Made by a program: the position numbers and the translations under genes
The notes under the pieces: generated by a model
What the model saw: only the letters and a program-made list of their open reading frames with translations
Database searches by the model: none
Told to the model about the DNA's origin: nothing
Part shown: piece after piece, positions 23,136 to 34,854 of the stretch
Numbering within the stretch: the first letter of the stretch is position 1
How the letters are laid out: each line of letters opens with the position of its first letter
NCBI RefSeq assembly: GCF_963678635.1
Contig: NC_087066.1
Span: forward strand, 21,981,996-22,045,995
Reading direction: 5' to 3'
Source of the DNA: Symsagittifera roscoffensis
Lineage: Eukaryota > Xenacoelomorpha > Acoela > Convolutidae
DNA: 64,000 nt

Positions 23136-23320
23136 CGAAACATGCCTCGAGCACGGTCAAAACATGCCTCGAGCGCGGTCGAAACATACCTCAAGCATGG
23201 TCGAGCACCGTCAAAACCTACCTCGAGTACGGTCGAAACATACCTCAAGCATGGTCGAGCACCGTCAAAACCTACCTCGAGCACGGTCCAAACATACCTC
23301 GAGCTTGGTTGAAATATACC
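23136..23320. repeat. CCTCGAGCACGGTCGAAACATA minisatellite, copy 1
   Basis: Seven monomers of 22 or 32 bp with consensus CCTCGAGCACGGTCGAAACA. The 32-bp form is a 22-mer with an extra CGAGCACCGTC-type insert and occurs twice in a 22-22-32-22-32-22-22 order. A stray further monomer lies at about 23640. CTCGAG and CGAGCACGGTCG give many small palindromes. Open frames on both strands through it are artefacts. Confidence 0.9.
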
Positions 23321-25337
23321 GACTGTCACGCGGTATAATTCGGAGTCCAAAAAATTTCTTTCAAATATCATAATCTTTTCAAACATTTTTGACTCAAATT
23401 ACAAAACAGTGTTCAGAGAGATGATAAAAATAACTTAAAAATTAATTCATCTCTTAAACGATTTATATTACAAATATCCCATCAAAAGCATTATAAGATG
23501 TTACCAAAATGCATAATTTATAACGTTTAAATTTGGATAACTCATGTTGTTTGAAAGTCAAAACAATCCCTAGTTTGGTCATGCTTGATAGAAACATATC
23601 TTGCTTGAACTGAACACTGTCGAGCACATTTTTTTTGGACGAGCACGGTCGAAACATACCGAATTTTGTTCGAGGTGGTCAAAAAAAGTGATTACCTCGA
23701 CCAGTGCATTTATATACTCATTATAGATGCCAATGTTATTCTTTTTTAAACCTACCAGCATACAAACTTTTTTCAGCTGTATCTCTGAAACTCAACGTGA
23801 ATCCCGCTATCAAAGTTGCTTTGGATAAACTAATATTTCTATTATCGTTTACTTTGTTATGAAAAGCAGTCAGATTTGAAAAGACATAAAGTGGAGCCTG
23901 ATCTTTGAGTTTTCGATATTTTTCAATGTTTACACAACTTCAAGGGGATCAAGCTGCACCAATTTGAATATATAAATAATATTCTCTTTAATAACCTCTT
24001 AAATTTATATATATGTATGCTAGCTTCCGTTATGAGGTTTATGGAACAAAACCTTTCTAGACCAATTTGCACAAACGCAGATTTATCTGCATACAAATTC
24101 AAACTGGATCAGTTTTCCCTAGCAATTTTTTGAAATTTTTCAAAATATTTTAGGCTATTTAATGGATCTTATTAGTGATAAATGAGTTTTTTTATAGATC
24201 AGAGCTGAAAATGCTTTGTTTTATCAAAAACTTTTTCTTTATTTTTTAACGAAATCAAAAAATTTAGAAATCGACATTTCAAAAGAATGAAAAACAAAAA
24301 ATAGCAAAACATATAAAATCATTCAAAAGTATTTGAGTTGATTTTCACAGAGATTGCAAACTAAAAAACTACGATAACATTTCAAACATCATTTTTCTAT
24401 TTTTAGCTGCATTTCTAAATGATTATTTCAGTTTTGCTTTCTGAAAATCTTTTTGTCTACTTTCATGGCCTTGATTTCAGTTGACTTCATAGGGTTGTGT
24501 TCATGCAATGGGCAAGATAATTGCTTGCTGGTTATTTGAAATTCTTGCAAACCGGTCAATTTGTAGCCCTGCTGTAGCAAAAGGCAATCTTTTTGCAGTC
24601 GGCCTCTTTTTGCATTCGAAAAATTAAATGTGAAAAAATGGGTACATTCGGGTGGGGTTTCCTAAACGTATTCTTAAAACCCTAGTAGAGCAGATGTGAC
24701 GGCTGTCGTTATTCGAGGACTCGATTCGTTTATTTATTTGATACTCCTCCCTGTTGTCAGTCATTGTTTTGTTTGCTGGATGAGTGGTCTATTGCAGAGT
24801 CGTTGACACAAGTAAAGCGCTCAATAAATCGTCGTTGCAGCATGTCTTGCTAATGTTGTTGTTTTTTTTGTCCGATGGTAAGGTCATTACAAAAAAAAAA
24901 TCACCTTTTGAGTGATGCTTTCCTGGCAAAAAGTGCTGCAAGTTGGTTCTTGTGCTTCGCTGGAGAGGTGAATAGCAAACAGCAAAAACTAATCTGTGGG
25001 TCATGTCGTGTACCATAGAGGAGAAAAACTACTGAAATTACTAGAGACTGATTCTCTTTTTTGAGAAGAGTTCAATTTCCGCTGATAGAGGAATGGTCAT
25101 TCTTTGATCCAGAATAACCATTGTTTTTTTCGAGCATTATGACTGAATGGCTGTCCTTGTTGATCGGCAGGAACTCGGTGCTGTCAGGTGAAGTCAAAAC
25201 AGGTTTCCAAGCAGAGACAAACAGCTGGAATTACGCAATACAATGGTGAGTCTGTACGTTATTTTGTTTCAATAAGCTACAGGCACCGCGGAGTATCTAT
25301 AATGGTTTTACAATGGCTATCATAAGATTTCAGGAGT
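23321..25337. other. Middle of tandem-repeat copy 1, possible 3' end of the retroelement
   Basis: The part to about 24600 is AT-rich without a gene. At 24600-25330 base composition becomes more balanced. A 75-codon minus-strand frame (24789-25016, repeated at 29732 and 33350) is unidentified. The minus strand has AAATAAATAAACG near 24735, a possible poly(A) signal of a 3' LTR, but no LTR ends could be fixed. Confidence 0.3.
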
Positions 25338-26247
25338 CTATTTTTGGAGTGGAAGGAGCGTTGGCACGATTCCGTTCAGACCAAACGTGATTTGAAAGTT
25401 TCTGTGCGAACTTCCACTGCTATGTGATAATCGTTGGCGGCGTGGATAGTTTGGGGGCATGCTGGCGATCAATCGTCTGTCAACGAAAAAATTGGGTGTT
25501 AGGACTTCAATGTCGTTGAGAGATGAAGAAATTCTGGTGATCGTTCTGGCGTTTACTACTGATCTGCTCAATCTCGCAGAGTTCTGTCTTAAAGGTGTCG
25601 TCCGTCAAAACTGTGCTACCAATGATAGCATACTTTGAATTTTTCAGGCTGCGGATAAAGCATTCCCATTCAACTCCATAGTGAAGCGCATGTGCTGCGT
25701 TAAAAAATCAACGAAATGCTAATTTACCAAAGATTCATGAACAACTCTTGAAACAAAGGTTTCGGAGAGCTTCGAAAACCAGTGGAAACGAAGTTTTTAA
25801 AGTTTTCTATGAAACTTGTCCCGATACGGTAACAAAATCTTGTAAGAGTTCCTTCTCTTGCAAATAAACGGCGGGTTGCTATGATGGTTGGTTGCATCGA
25901 CAGAGAGGACTTGAATAGTTTGGAGGTGTACTACGGCACGTGCTGATAGCTAGGTTAAAATGTGTCCATATCTTTTATGATAAATGTTTGATGTCCAGAG
26001 TCAAAAAATCCAAAAAATTTAGGTCCTCTAATCTGAAGGGGAAAAAGTAGTTCAAGGGGAAAGTCGATGTACAGTAGGGCTGCAATTCCGGCTGGGTATC
26101 ATAAATTGATTGGCGGTGGCAAGCGTAGCATTTTTTGCTGGTTTTTAACAGATTTTCTGTGATCTTGCGTGTAGAAGGCAGTAGGCGGCTTGAAGAGGGT
26201 ATGTCATATCATAGTGGGCTGTTTTCCAACGAGAATGATGGTATAAT
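25338..26247 (-). pseudogene. Decayed BEL/Pao-type integrase, copy 1
   Basis: Seen on the minus strand in several broken frames. The best piece (about 25700-25507) contains GVEWECFIRSLKNSKYAIIG and later LTDDTFKTELCEIEQI. In the next frame (25571-25338) LNDIEVLTPNFFVDRR follows. Upstream (about 25800-26000) come RRLFAREGTLTRF and GTSFIENFK. Known: WE-x-x-IRS-x-K, LTDE...CEIE and L-x-LTPNHF are hallmarks of the region just after the catalytic core in BEL/Pao retrotransposon integrases, and RRFLAREG...NGT precedes it. Stops and at least two frameshifts make it non-functional. Reverse transcriptase and the zinc-binding start are not recognisable; the unit border cuts the 5' side. Confidence 0.68.
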
Positions 26248-28078
26248 TCAAAATCTGCAGGGACGGGGAAAAGGAAAGAATTCAATATTTTTAAAATCCG
26301 GACCATGAAAACCCAAAAAGTCCCCATTGCTAAAATTTTTTTAACATTGATTTTTGAATGATCAACCCTAAGTGTTGTTCAATAACACTCTTGGAGCCAA
26401 TTTTCAGTAAATCTGAGCATGCAGCCTGCAAATACATTTCATTTTAAAAGTAACAAAAGTGCTAAAAAAACATGTTTGAATTGTTTTTTGAAACTTATCT
26501 TCAGAGCTGAAGAACGTTAGCGAAAAAAGATTTTTTTAATGATTTAATGTTGCGGAGAATTTTATACAGAAAAATAAATGAGTTTTACTATAAAATTCTT
26601 CTGATAATTAGATAATAAAAATAAATTGTTTTTGTTACTCTTTTTTAACCATTTTAAAAACTTGTATTCTTGGTTCAAAAAACTGATATAATTATCGAGT
26701 AAAAAATTATTCTGAGTATTAAGTAGAAAAAAAACGCCTTATAGTTTCTTACCCACTTTTTTGTAACAATGTTTGATAACTCTTTTGTTCGTTGCGAAAA
26801 CGTGATGTAATTTTCAGTAGAAAGTTTTTTTTGAAAAAGTAAATAAATTAAAATGAAAAAATTTACACATTTTGTAACAATATATATTGATTTTTTCTCT
26901 CAGTTTTTGATTAGAAAACTTTTCCGATATGTAAAATATTTAATATTTTTGTAATTATGTTTTTCGTGAGAATAATTAATGATCGAACGCTTGGTTGAAA
27001 AATTGTGTTGTTTTTAATGAGTAAAAACGTTTTCTGAGAAATGAGTAATATCGAGTGAATTTCTTAACGATTATTCAAATGTCTTTTTTGTAACAATAGT
27101 TAAAAGTTTTTTCCATGGTTGGGAATTGTGATTTGGTTTCTGAGTAGAAAAATGGCTCATTTTACTCTTCTTCCCAGCTGCCATTTGTGTTGCAAACGAT
27201 TATTTTCTATCGTCGGAGTGGTATGAAAATTTGTTTCCGGCATGATTATGATAAGGCAAAAACAATTTGTCTTTATATTCAACCTTGTAAAACCACCAGT
27301 AACAACATTCAGTTGATTGCAGTAAAGTGGAGGGGTACGTGGAGGAAGAGGAGACGGAAAGTTTTGTCGAGAAATAAATAAGAATGGGTGTAACTTGTTT
27401 AACTGTAGTCTAATTACCTTTTCTGTAACAAAATATAGATAGCTTATACATTGTGACAACATAACAATTTATCTGGTAGTTTTTGAGTCAGTTGCTTTTG
27501 ACGACTGTATATTTTTAGAATCACTCATTTTTTGACCTTTTTATCGATTTAAGGAACATTTGTTCTGATCGTGGTTTTATTGCCTAAAATGGTCTCGCCT
27601 TGCAAATCAATATTGCCTCGGTCATGATTGATTATAACCCAGGAGTTATAATAGACTCTATGCAGTGCTAGTTCAAATCTGATCAGAAAAGGAATAGGAG
27701 ATAACTAACTCAGTGAAAATCGGTGAATAAGTACAGGAGATATTTATTTGTTATTATATGTGCAAAAAAAGGAGCCAGCATTGAACCATCCACCTCCCAC
27801 TTCCAATTTTAGTCAACTTCCAGATTTTAGGCTATTTGACGATTTTATATCAGATCTTTGATTAGCGGGCAGTAATGTTTCAGGGTATGTTTTAGGGTAC
27901 TTCGCTAAATTTTCTAAAGTAAGTTCGCTGATTTTTTGCTGAAAAATCAATCATAATACGCTTTCTCATCAACCAAGTCGAGGCGCTCACTTTATGTTTC
28001 GATTTTCAAAGTCAAGCTCATGTCAGTGATCGACCGAAAAAGAAGAGTCGAGACGGGGGTTTCGTTCGATTACAATAT

Positions 28079-28263
28079 CGAAACATGCCTCGAGCACGGT
28101 CAAAACATGCCTCGAGCGCGGTCGAAACATACCTCAAGCATGGTCGAGCACCGTCAAAACCTACCTCGAGTACGGTCGAAACATACCTCAAGCATGGTCG
28201 AGCACCGTCAAAACCTACCTCGAGCACGGTCCAAACATACCTCGAGCTTGGTTGAAATATACC
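28079..28263. repeat. Same minisatellite, copy 2
   Basis: Identical monomer order to copy 1, offset 4,943. Confidence 0.9.
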
Positions 28264-30280
28264 GACTGTCACGCGGTATAATTCGGAGTCCAAAAAATTT
28301 CTCTCAAATATCATAATCTTTTCAAACATTTTTGACTCAAATTACAAAACAGTGTTCAGAGAGATGATAAAAATAACTTAAAAATTAATTCATCTCTTAA
28401 ACGATTTATATTACAAATATCCCATCAAAAGCATTATAAGATGTTACCAAAATGCATAATTTATAACGTTTAAATTTGGATAACTCATGTTGTTTGAAAG
28501 TCAAAACAATCCCTAGTTTGGTCATGCTTGATAGAAACATATCTTGCTTGAACTGAACACTGTCGAGCACATTTTTTTTGGACGAGCACGGTCGAAACAT
28601 ACCGAATTTTGTTCGAGGTGGTCAAAAAAAGTGATTACCTCGACCAGTGCATTTATATACTCATTATAGATGCCAATGTTATTCTTTTTTAAACCTACCA
28701 GCATACAAACTTTTTTCAGCTGTATCTCTGAAACTCAACGTGAATCCCGCTATCAAAGTTGCTTTGGATAAACTAATATTTCTATTATCGTTTACTTTGT
28801 TATGAAAAGCAGTCAGATTTGTAAAGACATAAAGTGGAGCCTGATCTTTGAGTTTTCGATATTTTTCAATGTTTACACAACTTCAAGGGGATCAAGCTGC
28901 ACCAATTTGAATATATAAATAATATTCTCTTTAATAACTTCTTAAATTTATATATATGTATGCTAGCTTCCGTTATGAGGTTTATGGAACAAAACCTTTC
29001 TAGACCAATTTGCACAAACGCAGATTTATCTGCATACAAATTCAAACTGGATCAGTTTTCCCTAGCAATTTTTTGAAATTTTTCAAACTATTTTAGGCTA
29101 TTTAATGGATCTTATTAGTGATAAATGAGTTTTTTTATAGATCAGAGCTGAAAATGCTTTGTTTTATCAAAAACTTTTTCTTTATTTTTTAACGAAATCA
29201 AAAAATTTAGAAATCGACATTTCAAAAGAATGAAAAACAAAAAATAGCAAAACATATAAAATCATTCAAAAGTATTTGAGTTGATTTTCACAGAGATTGC
29301 AAACTAAAAAACTACGATAACATTTCAAACATCATTTTTCTATTTTTAGCTGCATTTCTAAATGATTATTTCAGTTTTGCTTTCTGAAAATCTTTTTGTC
29401 TACTTTCATGGCCTTGATTTCAGTTGACTTCATAGGGTTGTGTTCATGCAATGGGCAAGATAATTGCTTGCTGGTTATTTGAAATTCTTGCAAACCGGTC
29501 AATTTGTAGCCCTGCTGTAGCAAAAGGCAATCTTTTTGCAGTCGGCCTCTTTTTGCATTCGAAAAATTAAATGTGAAAAAATGGGTACATTCGGGTGGGG
29601 TTTCCTAAACGTATTCTTAAAACCCTAGTAGAGCAGATGTGACGGCTGTCGTTATTCGAGGACTCGATTCGTTTATTTATTTGATACTCCTCCCTGTTGT
29701 CAGTCATTGTTTTGTTTGCTGGATGAGTGGTCTATTGCAGAGTCGTTGACACAAGTAAAGCGCTCAATAAATCGTCGTTGCAGCATGTCTTGCTAATGTT
29801 GTTGTTTTTTTTGTCCGATGGTAAGGTCATTACAAAAAAAAAATCACCTTTTGAGTGATGCTTTCCTGGCAAAAAGTGCTGCAAGTTGGTTCTTGTGCTT
29901 CGCTGGAGAGGTGAATAGCAAACAGCAAAAACTAATCTGTGGGTCATGTCGTGTACCATAGAGGAGAAAAACTACTGAAATTACTAGAGACTGATTCTCT
30001 TTTTTGAGAAGAGTTCAATTTCCGCTGATAGAGGAATGGTCATTCTTTGATCCAGAATAACCATTGTTTTTTTCGAGCATTATGACTGAATGGCTGTCCT
30101 TGTTGATCGGCAGGAACTCGGTGCTGTCAGGTGAAGTCAAAACAGGTTTCCAAGCAGAGACAAACAGCTGGAATTACGCAATACAATGGTGAGTCTGTAC
30201 GTTATTTTGTTTCAATAAGCTACAGGCACCGCGGAGTATCTATAATGGTTTTACAATGGCTATCATAAGATTTCAGGAGT

Positions 30281-31240
30281 CTATTTTTGGAGTGGAAGGA
30301 GCGTTGGCACGATTCCGTTCAGACCAAACGTGATTTGAAAGTTTCTGTGCGAACTTCCACTGCTATGTGATAATCGTTGGCGGCGTGGATAGTTTGGGGG
30401 CATGCTGGCGATCAATCGTCTGTCAACGAAAAAATTGGGTGTTAGGACTTCAATGTCGTTGAGAGATGAAGAAATTCTGGTGATCGTTCTGGCGTTTACT
30501 ACTGATCTGCTCAATCTCGCAGAGTTCTGTCTTAAAGGTGTCGTCCGTCAAAACTGTGCTACCAATGATAGCATACTTTGAATTTTTCAGGCTGCGGATA
30601 AAGCATTCCCATTCAACTCCATAGTGAAGCGCATGTGCTGCGTTAAAAAATCAACGAAATGCTAATTTACCAAAGATTCATGAACAACTCTTGAAACGAA
30701 GGTTTCGGAGAGCTTCGAAAACCAGTGGAAACGAAGTTTTTAAAGTTTTCTATGAAACTTGTCCCGATACGGGAACAAAATCTTGTAAGAGTTCCTTCTC
30801 TTGCAAATAAACGGCGGGTTGCTATGATGGTTGGTTGCATCGACAGAGAGGACTTGAATAGTTTGGAGGTGTACTACGGCACGTGCTGATAGCTAGGTTA
30901 AAATGTGTCCATATCTTTTATGATAAATGTTTGATGTCCAGAGTCAAAAAATCCAAAAAATTTAGGTCCTCTAATCTGAAGGGGAAAAAGTAGTTCAAGG
31001 GGAAAGTCGATGTACAGTAGGGCTGCAATTCCGGCTGGGTATCATAAATTGATTGGCGGTGGCAAGCGTAGCATTTTTTGCTGGTTTTTAACAGATTTTC
31101 TGTGATTTTGCGTGTAGAAGGCAGTAGGCGGCTTGAAGAGGGTATGTCATATTATAGTGGGCTGTTTTCCAACGAGAATGATGGTATAATTCAAGTAAAA
31201 GTGAGTTCTTGAATTTTGTAGGCCTCCATTAGCTCTTAGA
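30281..31240 (-). pseudogene. Decayed BEL/Pao-type integrase, copy 2
   Basis: Same broken frames as in copy 1, with identical lesions (offset 4,943), so the gene was already dead when the unit was duplicated. It extends about 45 bp further upstream than copy 1. Confidence 0.66.
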
Positions 31241-31696
31241 CTAAGTTAGCTCTTAGACTCTAGTTATAATAGACTCTATGCAGTGCTAGTTCAAATCTGA
31301 TCAGAAAAGGAATAGGAGATAACTAACTCAGTGAAAATCGGTGAATAAGTACAGGAGATATTTATTTGTTATTATATGTGCAAAAAAAGGAGCCAGCATT
31401 GAACCATCCACCTCCCACTTCCAATTTTAGTCAACTTCCAGATTTTAGGCTATTTGACGATTTTATATCAGATCTTTGATTAGCGGGCAGTAATGTTTCA
31501 GGGTATGTTTTAGGGTACTTCGCTAAATTTTCTAAAGTAAGTTCGCTGATTTTTTGCTGAAAAATCAATCATAATACGCTTTCTCATCAACCAAGTCGAA
31601 GCGCTCACTTTATGTTTCGATTTTCAAAGTCAAGCTCATGTCAGTGATCGACCGAAAAAGAAGAGTCGAGACGGGGGTTTCGTTCGATTACAATAT

Positions 31697-31881
31697 CGAA
31701 ACATGCCTCGAGCACGGTCAAAACATGCCTCGAGCGCGGTCGAAACATACCTCAAGCATGGTCGAGCACCGTCAAAACCTACCTCGAGTACGGTCGAAAC
31801 ATACCTCAAGCATGGTCGAGCACCGTCAAAACCTACCTCGAGCACGGTCCAAACATACCTCGAGCTTGGTTGAAATATACC
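31697..31881. repeat. Same minisatellite, copy 3
   Basis: Identical monomer order to copy 1, offset 8,561. Confidence 0.9.
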
Positions 31882-33898
31882 GACTGTCACGCGGTATAAT
31901 TCGGAGTCCAAAAAATTTCTTTCAAATATCATAATCTTTTCAAACATTTTTGACTCAAATTACAAAACAGTGTTCAGAGAGATGATAAAAATAACTTAAA
32001 AATTAATTCATCTCTTAAACGATTTATATTACAAATATCCCATCAAAAGCATTATAAGATGTTACCAAAATGCATAATTTATAACGTTTAAATTTGGATA
32101 ACTCATTTTGTTTGAAAGTCAAAACAATCCCTAGTTTGGTCATGCTTGATAGAAACATATCTTGCTTGAACTGAAAACTGTCGAGCACATTTTTTTTGGA
32201 CGAGCACGGTCGAAACATACCGAATTTTGTTCGAGGTGGTCAAAAAAAGTGATTACCTCGACCAGTGCATTTATATACTCATTATAGATGCCAATGTTAT
32301 TCTTTTTTAAACCTACCAGCATACAAACTTTTTTCAGCTGTATCTCTGAAACTCAACGTGAATCCCGCTATCAAAGTTGCTTTGGATAAACTAATATTTC
32401 TATTATCGTTTACTTTGTTATGAAAAGCAGTCAGATTTGAAAAGACATAAAGTGGAGCCTGATCTTTGAGTTTTCGATATTTTTCAATGTTTACACAACT
32501 TCAAGGGGATCAAGCTGCACCAATTTGAATATATAAATAATATTCTCTTTAATAACCTCTTAAATTTATATATATGTATGCTAGCTTCCGTTATGAGGTT
32601 TATGGAACAAAACCTTTCTAGACCAATTTGCACAAACGCAGATTTATCTGCATACAAATTCAAACTGGATCAGTTTTCCCTAGCAATTTTTTGAAATTTT
32701 TCAAAATATTTTAGGCTATTTAATGGATCTTATTAGTGATAAATGAGTTTTTTTATAGATCAGAGCTGAAAATGCTTTGTTTTATCAAAAACTTTTTCTT
32801 TATTTTTTAACGAAATCAAAAAATTTAGAAATCGACATTTCAAAAGAATGAAAAACAAAAAATAGCAAAACATATAAAATCATTCAAAAGTATTTGAGTT
32901 GATTTTCACAGAGATTGCAAACTAAAAAACTACGATAACATTTCAAACATCATTTTTCTATTTTTAGCTGCATTTCTAAATGATTATTTCAGTTTTGCTT
33001 TCTGAAAATCTTTTTGTCTACTTTCATGGCCTTGATTTCAGTTGACTTCATAGGGTTGTGTTCATGCAATGGGCAAGATAATTGCTTGCTGGTTATTTGA
33101 AATTCTTGCAAACCGGTCAATTTGTAGCCCTGCTGTAGCAAAAGGCAATCTTTTTGCAGTCGGCCTCTTTTTGCATTCGAAAAATTAAATGTGAAAAAAT
33201 GGGTACATTCGGGTGGGGTTTCCTAAACGTATTCTTAAAACCCTAGTAGAGCAGATGTGACGGCTGTCGTTATTCGAGGACTCGATTCGTTTATTTATTT
33301 GATACTCCTCCCTGTTGTCAGTCATTGTTTTGTTTGCTGGATGAGTGGTCTATTGCAGAGTCGTTGACACAAGTAAAGCGCTCAATAAATCGTCGTTGCA
33401 GCATGTCTTGCTAATGTTGTTGTTTTTTTTGTCCGATGGTAAGGTCATTACAAAAAAAAAATCACCTTTTGAGTGATGCTTTCCTGGCAAAAAGTGCTGC
33501 AAGTTGGTTCTTGTGCTTCGCTGGAGAGGTGAATAGCAAACAGCAAAAACTAATCTGTGGGTCATGTCGTGTACCATAGAGGAGAAAAACTACTGAAATT
33601 ACTAGAGACTGATTCTCTTTTTTGAGAAGAGTTCAATTTCCGCTGATAGAGGAATGGTCATTCTTTGATCCAGAATAACCATTGTTTTTTTCGAGCATTA
33701 TGACTGAATGGCTGTCCTTGTTGATCGGCAGGAACTCGGTGCTGTCAGGTGAAGTCAAAACAGGTTTCCAAGCAGAGACAAACAGCTGGAATTACGCAAT
33801 ACAATGGTGAGTCTGTACGTTATTTTGTTTCAATAAGCTACAGGCACCGCGGAGTATCTATAATGGTTTTACAATGGCTATCATAAGATTTCAGGAGT

Positions 33899-34854
33899 CT
33901 ATTTTTGGAGTGGAAGGAGCGTTGGCACGATTCCGTTCAGACCAAACGTGATTTGAAAGTTTCTGTGCGAACTTCCACTGCTATGTGATAATCGTTGGCG
34001 GCGTGGATAGTTTGGGGGCATGCTGGCGATCAATCGTCTGTCAACGAAAAAATTGGGTGTTAGGACTTCAATATCGTTGAGAGATGAAGAAATTCTGGTG
34101 ATCGTTCTGGCGTTTACTACTGATCTGCTCAATCTCGCAGAGTTCTGTCTTAAAGGTGTCGTCCGTCAAAACTGTGCTACCAATGATAGCATACTTTGAA
34201 TTTTTCAGGCTGCGGATAAAGCATTCCCATTCAACTCCATAGTGAAGCGCATGTGCTGCGTTAAAAAATCAACGAAATGCTAATTTACCAAAGATTCATG
34301 AACAACTCTTGAAACGAAGGTTTCGGAGAGCTTCGAAAACCAGTGGAAACGAAGTTTTTAAAGTTTTCTATGAAACTTGTCCCGATACGGGAACAAAATC
34401 TTGTAAGAGTTCCTTCTCTTGCAAATAAACGGCGGGTTGCTATGATGGTTGGTTGCATCGACAGAGAGGACTTGAATAGTTTGGAGGTGTACTACGGCAC
34501 GTGCTGATAGCTAGGTTAAAATGTGTCCATATCTTTTATGATAAATGTTTGATGTCCAGAGTCAAAAAATCCAAAAAATTTAGGTCCTCTAATCTGAAGG
34601 GGAAAAAGTAGTTCAAGGGGAAAGTCGATGTACAGTAGGGCTGCAATTCCGGCTGGGTATCATAAATTGATTGGCGGTGGCAAGCGTAGCATTTTTTGCT
34701 GGTTTTTAACAGATTTTCTGTGATTTTGCGTGTAGAAGGCAGTAGGCGGCTTGAAGAGGGTATGTCATATTATAGTGGGCTGTTTTCCAACGAGAATGAT
34801 GGTATAATTCAAGTAAAAGTGAGTTCTTGAATTTTGTAGGCCTCCATTAGCTCT
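33899..34854 (-). pseudogene. Decayed BEL/Pao-type integrase, copy 3
   Basis: Same broken frames and lesions (offset 8,561). Sequence past the repeat border (34855-35020, minus strand) is also of balanced composition and may be the original 5' continuation of the element, but I could not recognise a domain in it. Confidence 0.66.

Larger units (their letters stand above)
21204..26247. repeat. Large tandem repeat, copy 1 (5,044 bp)
   Basis: Begins TCAAAATCTGCAGGGACGGG and ends GATGGTATAAT at the join with copy 2, whose first bases are the same TCAAAATCTGCAG. The offset to copy 2 is exactly 5,044 bp in the first part. After a 101-bp deletion in copy 2 (copy 1 positions about 22396-22496) the offset is 4,943. 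Copy 1 lacks the last tens of bases (GTAAAAGTGAGTTCTTGAAT onward) present in copies 2 and 3. It carries an AT-rich left half, a minisatellite near 23.2 kb and a decayed integrase at its right end. Copies differ by only scattered single bases, so the amplification is recent, or partly an assembly effect. Confidence 0.95.
26248..31261. repeat. Large tandem repeat, copy 2
   Basis: Same content as copy 1, with a 101-bp deletion at about 27440 joining ATAGA to TAGCTTATAC, where both edges share TAG-type microhomology. Its right end (about 31195-31240) extends beyond that of copy 1. It is then joined to copy 3 through a small filler in which TTAGCTCTTAGACT occurs twice (31229-31260). Confidence 0.95.
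31262..34854. repeat. Large tandem repeat, copy 3 (left-truncated, about 3.6 kb)
   Basis: Starts inside the unit at AGTTATAATAGACTCTATGC, equivalent to 22701 in copy 1 (constant offset 8,561), and runs to the CCATTAGCTCT end shared with copy 2. Several single-base variants in the right third are shared with copy 2 against copy 1 (for example GATACGGG and GTGATTTTGCG). This suggests that copies 2 and 3 are sisters in that part. Confidence 0.95.

Noticed and set aside
23075-23386. Overlapping 98- and 103-codon frames on opposite strands, repeated three times
   Set aside because: Both are translations of the 22/32-bp minisatellite.
23136-31881. CRISPR-like regular repeats
   Set aside because: Monomers are contiguous without unique spacers, in a eukaryotic retroelement context; it is a minisatellite.
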